NCBI GenBank assembly: GCA_003507115.1
Contig: DNWN01000058.1
Span: 1 to 13,014 of the forward strand
Source of the DNA: Cryomorphaceae bacterium
Lineage (GTDB): Bacteria; Bacteroidota; Bacteroidia; Flavobacteriales; Schleiferiaceae
Direction: 5' to 3'
Length of the DNA: 13,014 nt
Shown: positions 7,554-13,014 of the stretch, piece by piece
Position numbering within the stretch: position 1 is the stretch's first letter
How the letters are laid out: the number at the start of each line of letters is the position of its first letter
Notes under the pieces: model-generated
What the model saw: only the letters and a program-made list of their open reading frames with translations
What the model was told of the DNA's origin: nothing
Databases searched by the model: none
Translations under genes and position numbers: made by a program

Positions 7554-10240
7554 AGCGTGTACATCATTTCCACAAAGCGTTTGTAGCCCGTGAGGTCTTT
7601 GTTAGTGTAAAAATGCGCAAAATTTTGCACGGTTATAGGCCAATACACCGGATCATATGGATTTAGGAACTGGGTGACCGCGGAAGCGCGCCGCACTTTG
7701 GTCCGATAATCCATGGCTTCCGAGCTGTTTTTAAAGCCGTCAACCGCTACAATCTGGCTGCTTTCATCCAAAGGTAAGAGCCGAATGGACATGGGGCTTC
7801 CCGCAAAATACTGCTGGTGGAAGCGCGCTAAGGCGTTCCGCACGTCATTCGAGTTTCCGGACGAGGAGAAAATGATGAGAACTTGGTGCGGGACGGCGAG
7901 TGCCTCGGTGTACGGGCTGGACACTCCCGCGGTTTCATCCGCCTCCGACGCGAGTGACATTTTAATGTTCCCGGCCGCGACTGCTTGGGGGGTGTTCGGA
8001 AAGCCTTCTTCCACTTCCGTCAACGCCGCAATGAATGCGACGCGTCCCGACTTGCCGCCTGTCGCTTGGGCGTTCAACAAGGCCGCCCTCGGGGCTTCAT
8101 CTGCATTCCACGTCGTCGATGCATAGACCCCCATGGCCGACGCCCACCGACGCGATTCCACATGGTCTACCATCGCACGGAATTCCCTGGTCGTGGCGAT
8201 TCCCTTGGGGGCTTCCTCCGCTTCACCGCGAAGAAGGGCCGCGTATCGGGTGTTCGGGTACACTTGAAGCACCCTTTCTTTTTCCGTTTGAGCTTGGACC
8301 CCTTCTTCGCGCTGGAGGTAGAGGCGATGCAAGGCGTAGTGAACAAAGGCTTCTTCCTCACAGCCTGGGTGGGCGCCTTGTCCGCATATAACTCGCAAAC
8401 TGTCTGGCATGCCGCATTCCCCTTCCATGCGCTTCAGGGCGGCAAGAGCTTCATCTAAGTCCCCAATTTGATCTCGATAAATCGCGGCGGCCTCCATGAG
8501 CGAACTACAAATCAATTCTTGACAGGAGTCCCGGGCCTCAGCGGTTCGGGGAATTGCCGCCAAATAACTATTTACGTCATAGGCTGGGTCGATGTAGGCC
8601 TCTCCCTCCCCCATGGGGTCGTCTGAAGCCGAGGGGCCACCTTGGCTCATTGTTCCCATCGCCCAGGTGCCGGAGGCACTCTGAAGGCGCCAGTTGTCCA
8701 CGTTGGGCCGCTGGCCCCACTGGGTGTTGAAGCTAGCCATACCGGCGGCACGGGATACGGGATTGTAAAAAATCCAGCCCCCCGCCGCGCTACCCCCAGC
8801 CACCGGGCCGGTGGCCGCAATCAAGGCTGATTGGGCGTTTAGCTGTGCATTCAGTGCCGCCCGCTCGGCTGCGCGGATGGCTTGCTGCTCTTGTCTTTTG
8901 AGTTGATCCACATAGGCCGTGAATTTCGAACGCAAAAAGGCGTCCGATTTGGTGCCCAATACCATCAGGGAGTCGTTTCGATCAATACTCTGAACTACCG
9001 CCATCAAAGCATTCAGACCGTCGCGCCGCTTAGACAGAGATTTCTTTAACACGTGCCCTTCTGGGAGGAGGGCATAGGCCGAATCCAAGTCCACCTGGGC
9101 CCGAGCATAGCGTTTGGCTTCAAAGTGCATACCGCCACGATCTGAGTAGGCCATAGCCCAAAGCACCGCTCGGGCGTTTTGGCCCGATCCCACGCAGCGG
9201 TCCAAGTAAAATAAGCGATTCTTGTCATCGTCTTGGGCCTCCGCCACCCGCGCCAGGGCGTAGTATATACGATCCTGGTAGGCTGCGTTTTTGGGCTCTT
9301 TGAGGAGCTTGAGGAGTTCCGCATAGAGCTTCTGGGGGCGGCCATCGCCATTCAACGTTTTGTGAAGTTGCGCCTCGAGCAGCATATCATAGGTGCCTGG
9401 TTGGCCCGAGATACAGCGCTCAAAGGCCTGGCGGGCTAGCAATCGCTCTCCCGCATTTTCATACAGCTGTCCGGCAATGAACGCATAACGAGCCCAGTCC
9501 TTCCGGTTTTTGGTTTGTTCCGACGCCCGTCGCAGCAAATCCGCCGCTATCACGGGTTCTTGCTGGCTCAGGTGCCCTTGAGCCCGAAGGACCAAAACTT
9601 CGACTTCATATCGATCCGGAATTCCGATGCGCTCCAGTTCGTCCAAGGCTGTCAGGGTCGCTGGACCATTCCCTTGACGCGCTTGGATCAGAATTCGATG
9701 CAACTCAGATTGGTAAAAAAGGTGCGCCTCTCCGGAGGCAAACCAGCGATCGGGATTCCAAATCGGGATAGGTTTGGCCCGGCGATCCGTATTTCGAGAA
9801 ACAATGGCATAGGCCTCCTGTGCCGCCACATCTAGCCCCATTAAAGCCTGGGCGTCCCCCATGAGCACATAGGCATCATAGACCACCCGGTTTCGTTGGT
9901 TGCCCCGAAACATCATAGAATGGTCTTGAATGGTCTTCGTAGCCTTTTCAACGGCCCGCTTGAGGTCTGCGGCCGCAGCAGAGCCTTCCTTGGCTTGGCC
10001 CCACGGATAGATCGCTAAAACGCGGTCATACACGTCCACATGCTCATTCTGCAAACTTTTGAGGGCCTCATCAAATGCTTCCTGACCATTAAAGAGGGGG
10101 TTGAACCGCGACGTCATTTGATGGTACGTCCGGTTGATGGCCCGGTCTTTGGTCCGGCTACAAGACCATCCTACCAGGACCATACTCGCCCAGAGCATGA
10201 TTCGGAAAATGTGGGAGGGGAGGGCTACCTTCATGGACAT
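7550..10240 (-). CDS. porW: PorW/SprE-family lipoprotein of the type IX secretion system
   Basis: A large 896-residue lipoprotein of the PorW/SprE family, required for type IX secretion and gliding in Bacteroidota, where it is reported to link the outer-membrane translocon to the rest of the machine. A signal peptide ends at a non-canonical lipobox (GWSC, C27). Family marks include TYHQMTSRFNPLFNGQEAF (38-56), TPR-like helical repeats over about 110-400, a Gln/Ala-rich linker (about 445-485), the conserved motif GGWIFYNP (487-494) followed by FNTQWGQRPNVDNWR (504-518), a second helical region (570-760), and a C-terminal beta/alpha domain (783-896) beginning HQVLIIF. The start is at 10240; an alternative ATG lies two codons later at 10234. 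Five cysteines cluster at 573-627, which is unusual. It heads the operon; the -7 box upstream is discussed separately. Confidence 0.9.
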   Translation of the reverse strand: MSMKVALPSHIFRIMLWASMVLVGWSCSRTKDRAINRTYHQMTSRFNPLFNGQEAFDEALKSLQNEHVDVYDRVLAIYPWGQAKEGSAAAADLKRAVEKATKTIQDHSMMFRGNQRNRVVYDAYVLMGDAQALMGLDVAAQEAYAIVSRNTDRRAKPIPIWNPDRWFASGEAHLFYQSELHRILIQARQGNGPATLTALDELERIGIPDRYEVEVLVLRAQGHLSQQEPVIAADLLRRASEQTKNRKDWARYAFIAGQLYENAGERLLARQAFERCISGQPGTYDMLLEAQLHKTLNGDGRPQKLYAELLKLLKEPKNAAYQDRIYYALARVAEAQDDDKNRLFYLDRCVGSGQNARAVLWAMAYSDRGGMHFEAKRYARAQVDLDSAYALLPEGHVLKKSLSKRRDGLNALMAVVQSIDRNDSLMVLGTKSDAFLRSKFTAYVDQLKRQEQQAIRAAERAALNAQLNAQSALIAATGPVAGGSAAGGWIFYNPVSRAAGMASFNTQWGQRPNVDNWRLQSASGTWAMGTMSQGGPSASDDPMGEGEAYIDPAYDVNSYLAAIPRTAEARDSCQELICSSLMEAAAIYRDQIGDLDEALAALKRMEGECGMPDSLRVICGQGAHPGCEEEAFVHYALHRLYLQREEGVQAQTEKERVLQVYPNTRYAALLRGEAEEAPKGIATTREFRAMVDHVESRRWASAMGVYASTTWNADEAPRAALLNAQATGGKSGRVAFIAALTEVEEGFPNTPQAVAAGNIKMSLASEADETAGVSSPYTEALAVPHQVLIIFSSSGNSNDVRNALARFHQQYFAGSPMSIRLLPLDESSQIVAVDGFKNSSEAMDYRTKVRRASAVTQFLNPYDPVYWPITVQNFAHFYTNKDLTGYKRFVEMMYTL

Positions 10241-10241
10241 A

Positions 10242-10275
10242 TTGGGGTCGGAAACATCTAACGACTCGGCCCCAA
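10242..10275. repeat. Inverted repeat in the porW 5' region
   Basis: TTGGGGTCG (10242-10250) faces CGGCCCCAA (10267-10275) across a 16-base spacer, pairing at 8 of 9 positions with one G-T wobble. It overlaps the predicted porW -7 element and ends at the porW start codon. It may be an operator or an RNA hairpin that controls porW translation; the sequence alone does not decide. Confidence 0.4.
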
Positions 10276-10280
10276 AGTTA
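10273..10280 (-). promoter_or_regulatory. Predicted -7 element of the porW-bactofilin-atp operon
   Basis: The minus strand reads TAACTTTG, a perfect TAnnTTTG match, 32 bases before the porW ATG, predicting a leader of about 25 bases. A TTG lies further upstream, but about 26 bases away, which is longer than the usual spacing, so the -33 is uncertain. It is the only good -7 match for this strand in the divergent intergenic region. Confidence 0.45.
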
Positions 10281-10309
10281 TTTCATGGAGATGGGCCACG
10301 CGGACCCAA

Positions 10310-10317
10310 TATCTTTG
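10310..10317 (+). promoter_or_regulatory. Predicted -7 element of the LytM-like/GH3 gene pair
   Basis: TATCTTTG matches TAnnTTTG exactly and ends 6 bases before the ATG at 10324. Transcription starting at the usual distance would fall on or beside the start codon, giving a leaderless or nearly leaderless message. No convincing TTTG -33 element is present at the normal spacing. Confidence 0.45.
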
Positions 10318-10323
10318 TAACGC

Positions 10324-11166
10324 ATGGAAAAAAAGGAGAAACAACCGAAGCGATGGCACAAACTGCTCCGGAAGTACCGCGTGGTACTCCTGGATGAGGC
10401 GTCTTTTGAGGAACGTTTTTCCATGGTGCTGAGCCGATTCAATGTCTTTATTACCGTGGGAACAACCGCGGTTGTCCTCATCGTGAGCACCATCCTCTTG
10501 ATTGCCTACACGCCGCTGCGTGAATACATTCCCGGCTATGCCAGCACCTACTTGCGCCGATCCGCCATCGCCTTGGACAATGAATCAGATTCCTTAACCG
10601 CCCAAGTTGCCTATCAGGAGGCCTTCATTCGGCGCCTCCAAGCCGTGTTGGATGGCACCTTGCCTGGAGATTCTCTGGGCAGCGCTTCGGCCATTCCGGA
10701 GGGCTGGAGTCCCGAAAAACTGAAGCCCACGGACAGAGAATTAGCCTTGCGTCAAGCGGTCGCTGAAATGGAAGCCCAAGGAAAGGGAACGATAGATCCC
10801 GACAAGGATTTGCTTCGTCCTACCCCAGGAGAAGTCCTTACGCGTCAACGCATTGTTCGGCGCGAATTTGGTATTGCCCTAGGTGGTCAAGAAGGAGACC
10901 CTGTGGTTTCCATGAAAGACGGGACCGTCTTGTCGGTGGAGGGCACTCCTTCATTGGGTTTTGTCGTCTTGGTTCAACATTCCGGTGGGGGAGTGGGTCG
11001 ATATGGCAACCTGGGTAAGGCCACCAAACGCGCCGGCGACTATCTCAAACAAGGGGATGTTTTGGGAACGCTAGGAGAAGCTCCAGAAGGGGAAGCCTCC
11101 TTCGTGACCGTTCAATATTGGTTGGGAGGAGAGTCCCTCAACCTAGAAAAGCTATTAGGTCTCTAA
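10324..11166 (+). CDS. Membrane-anchored LytM/M23-like protein lacking catalytic residues
   Basis: A 280-residue bitopic protein: a basic cytoplasmic N-terminus (1-40), one membrane helix (about 41-62), a conserved juxtamembrane TPLREYIPGYAS (63-74), a coiled-coil-like linker (about 80-155) and a C-terminal LytM/M23 fold (about 165-278). The N-terminal half matches the flavobacterial M23 family found beside GH3 genes. In active members the fold carries H..xD (HFGVDI), Y.H (VYKH) and HLHFELW. Here those positions read EFGIAL (181-186), RYGN (226-229) and FVTVQYW (260-266): every zinc ligand and catalytic histidine is replaced, while the fold residues G183, GDY..QGDVLG and W266 remain. It is therefore probably a non-enzymatic regulator or scaffold, like the degenerate LytM factors EnvC and NlpD that activate amidases. 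The frame is intact, so this is not a pseudogene. GH3 follows after 6 bases. Confidence 0.85.
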   Translation: MEKKEKQPKRWHKLLRKYRVVLLDEASFEERFSMVLSRFNVFITVGTTAVVLIVSTILLIAYTPLREYIPGYASTYLRRSAIALDNESDSLTAQVAYQEAFIRRLQAVLDGTLPGDSLGSASAIPEGWSPEKLKPTDRELALRQAVAEMEAQGKGTIDPDKDLLRPTPGEVLTRQRIVRREFGIALGGQEGDPVVSMKDGTVLSVEGTPSLGFVVLVQHSGGGVGRYGNLGKATKRAGDYLKQGDVLGTLGEAPEGEASFVTVQYWLGGESLNLEKLLGL

Positions 11167-11172
11167 CCCGCT

Positions 11173-12678
11173 ATGGCCACACTGAAAGAGCTCGGCGCCC
11201 GCATATGGGCCAACATCGCCGCTCGGGAAACCGCTCGCTGGGCTGCCAAGCCCGTCGAAACCCAAGAAAAAGTATTTCAAAAGCTCATTGCCCGAGCCAA
11301 GGACACGGCTTTTGGTCGTGACCACGACTTTGCGAACATTCGGACCATGAAAGACTTTCAGGCCCGAGTCCCCGTGCGAGACTACGAAGAACTGCGTCCC
11401 TACATGGACCGCGTCGTGGCAGGAGAATCGGATGTGCTCTGGCCTGGAAAGCCCACCTACTTCGCGAAAACGAGTGGTACCACCTCGGGCGCCAAGTATA
11501 TCCCTCTGACCAAAGAGTCTGTCCCCACCCAAATTAAATCCGCCCGAAATGCCTTGTTGGCACACATCCGAAACACGGGGCGCTCGGGCTTCTTGAACGG
11601 CAAAATGATCTTTCTTCAAGGGAGCCCCGAACTCGAAAGCAAAAATGGCATCCCCACGGGGCGGCTTTCAGGCATCACGGCCCACTTTGTTCCCTCCTAC
11701 TTGCTTAAAAACCGCATGCCCTCTTGGGAAGTAAACTGTATCGAAGATTGGGAACGCAAAGTAGATGCGATTGTGGAAGAAACTCACATGGCAGATATGA
11801 CCGTCATTAGCGGCATCCCGCCGTGGGTTCAAATGTATTTTGAGCGCTTGATGGCTAAGACGGGCAAGGCCACGATGGCCGAAGTCTTTCCCCATTTTGA
11901 CCTTTTTGTAACGGGCGGTGTTTCTTTTGAGCCCTACAAAGCACGCTTTGCGGAGCTCTTTGGTCGGGACATCCCCATTTTAGAAACCTACCCGGCGTCT
12001 GAGGGCTTTTTTGCCTACCAAGACCAAAAAGAGAGCAAAGACCTTTTGCTTCTCTTAGACAACGCCATGTTTTATGAATTTATTCCGGCCGACCAGTATT
12101 TTGAGCAAAGTCCTCCGCGGCTAACCATCGGCGAAGTGGAGATCGGGGTCAACTATGCTCTGGTGCTCAACACCAACGCCGGCCTCTGGGGATACAGCAT
12201 TGGTGACACGATTCAATTTGTGTCCACCTCCCCCTACCGCATCCGCGTTTCGGGCCGAATCAAACACTACATCTCCGCCTTTGGAGAGCACGTCATTGGT
12301 TCCGAGGTGGAATATGCGATGGAACAAGCCGTGCAAGCCCATGGCGGCCAAGTCCGCGAATTCACCGTCGCTCCGCAAGTCACCCCCACGGAGGGCGGGT
12401 TGCCTTACCACGAGTGGCTAGTTGAATTTGATGTGGCTCCGAAGGACCTTGTCGGATTTGCCCACGCTTTGGATGCCGCCATGCGCAAAAAGAATGTGTA
12501 CTACGATGATTTGATCGATGGAGGCATCTTGCGAACGTGCGTGGTACGAAATCTTCCGCCCGAATCTTTTATACGCTACATGAAGTCTGAAGGCAAATTA
12601 GGCGGCCAAAACAAGGTTCCACGTCTGATGAACGACCGCAAAATCGCGGACGCCTTGATGGCCTACTTAGAGGCCTAA
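11173..12678 (+). CDS. GH3-family acyl-adenylate-forming enzyme
   Basis: A 501-residue member of the GH3 (auxin-responsive promoter) family of the ANL adenylating superfamily. Plant members activate a carboxylate such as indole-acetate or jasmonate with ATP and join it to an amino acid. The three nucleotide-binding motifs are intact: the P-loop-like [12 protein letters not shown] (100-111), YPASEG (273-278) and YSIGDTIQF (341-349), followed by the hinge region [15 protein letters not shown] (360-374) and the small C-terminal domain. The N-terminus ([14 protein letters not shown] at 40-53) also fits the family. It starts 6 bases after the LytM-like gene and is surely cotranscribed with it. The natural acyl and amine substrates in Bacteroidota are not known to me; an envelope-related conjugation is only a guess from the neighbour. 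Its last 12 bases overlap the convergent rnhA gene. Confidence 0.93.
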   Translation: MATLKELGARIWANIAARETARWAAKPVETQEKVFQKLIARAKDTAFGRDHDFANIRTMKDFQARVPVRDYEELRPYMDRVVAGESDVLWPGKPTYFAKTSGTTSGAKYIPLTKESVPTQIKSARNALLAHIRNTGRSGFLNGKMIFLQGSPELESKNGIPTGRLSGITAHFVPSYLLKNRMPSWEVNCIEDWERKVDAIVEETHMADMTVISGIPPWVQMYFERLMAKTGKATMAEVFPHFDLFVTGGVSFEPYKARFAELFGRDIPILETYPASEGFFAYQDQKESKDLLLLLDNAMFYEFIPADQYFEQSPPRLTIGEVEIGVNYALVLNTNAGLWGYSIGDTIQFVSTSPYRIRVSGRIKHYISAFGEHVIGSEVEYAMEQAVQAHGGQVREFTVAPQVTPTEGGLPYHEWLVEFDVAPKDLVGFAHALDAAMRKKNVYYDDLIDGGILRTCVVRNLPPESFIRYMKSEGKLGGQNKVPRLMNDRKIADALMAYLEA

Positions 12679-13014
12679 TTTCCCGTCGTCCGGGGTGTAG
12701 CCCATGTCTTGTTCGGAGGGCGCGTGAGACGCGGCCACCGCCAAGCGATCGCAGCGTTCGTTTTCTGGATGTTCATTGTGGCCTTTGATCCAGGTATACT
12801 CTACGCGGTGAGGCTCCATAGCTTTTAACAGGCGCTTCCAGAGGTCGGGGTTCTTGACTTTGGCCCAGCCTCGGCGCTTCCAATTGCCAATCCAGTTCTT
12901 TTGAAATGCGTCCACCACATATTTGCTGTCCGACACCACCGTCACTTCACAGCCTGCGACTTTTAACGCCTCCAGGCCCACAATGACCGCCAACAATTCC
13001 ATCCGGTTGTTGGT
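12667..13014 (-). CDS. rnhA: Ribonuclease HI (5' end beyond the window)
   Basis: The last 115 residues of ribonuclease HI, which cuts the RNA strand of RNA-DNA hybrids during replication and repair. The visible part begins [17 protein letters not shown], corresponding to E. coli residues 43 onward and including the active-site glutamate (E48). It continues with VSDSKYV (D70), [20 protein letters not shown] (H124 and D134 equivalents) and a C-terminal tail ending [11 protein letters not shown]. About 42 N-terminal residues, including the first catalytic Asp, lie past the right edge; the ATG at 13002 is internal, not the start. The stop codon lies inside the convergent GH3 gene, with a 12-base overlap. 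Confidence 0.95.
   Translation of the reverse strand, partial: TNNRMELLAVIVGLEALKVAGCEVTVVSDSKYVVDAFQKNWIGNWKRRGWAKVKNPDLWKRLLKAMEPHRVEYTWIKGHNEHPENERCDRLAVAASHAPSEQDMGYTPDDGKLGL

Noticed and set aside
10324..11166. The LytM-like gene as a pseudogene
   Set aside because: The frame is intact from ATG to stop, fold-defining glycines and aromatic residues are kept, and only catalytic positions have changed, which points to selection for a non-enzymatic role.
12667..13002. ATG at 13002 as the start of ribonuclease HI
   Set aside because: The frame continues upstream through TNNR, the conserved start of the active-site helix, so this methionine is internal and the gene is cut by the window edge.

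Overview
The window is a chromosomal segment of a member of the Bacteroidota, most likely the Flavobacteriia. The evidence is the F1Fo ATP synthase cluster atpB-E-F-H-A-G without atpD/atpC beside it (beta and epsilon are usually elsewhere in this phylum), an upstream PorW/SprE-type lipoprotein of the type IX secretion system, a GH3-family acyl-adenylase next to a membrane-anchored M23-like protein, and several TAnnTTTG promoter elements of the Bacteroidota type. Base composition is slightly G+C-rich by eye, higher than in many flavobacteria. No mobile element, CRISPR array, tRNA or rRNA was seen, and no gene-free stretch exceeds 300 bases.

Layout, left to right. Positions 15-1448 (minus) encode an NtrY-like membrane sensor histidine kinase. 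A perfect hairpin at 1479-1506 separates it from the ATP synthase genes. On the minus strand, read from 10240 down to 1530, lies what looks like one long transcription unit: porW/sprE, a bactofilin, AtpZ, a four-helix AtpI-like membrane protein, then subunits a (atpB), c (atpE), b (atpF), delta (atpH), alpha (atpA) and gamma (atpG). Two ATGA overlaps and gaps of 6-87 bases support cotranscription. A strong hairpin lies between atpE and atpF, and a possible internal promoter lies before atpB.

From a compact divergent intergenic region (10241-10323), the plus strand carries a bitopic protein with a LytM/M23 fold that has lost all recognisable catalytic residues, followed 6 bases later by a GH3-family enzyme. 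The right edge holds a ribonuclease HI gene on the minus strand, cut by the window end and overlapping the 3' end of the GH3 gene by 12 bases.

The gene set is mostly housekeeping: proton-driven ATP synthesis, its assembly factors, an outer-membrane secretion/gliding component and cell-envelope scaffolds. The points most worth a second look are the catalytically dead M23 protein, the intra-operon hairpin after atpE, the physical coupling of type IX secretion, bactofilin and ATP synthase genes, and two promoters placed so close to their start codons that leaderless transcripts are predicted.
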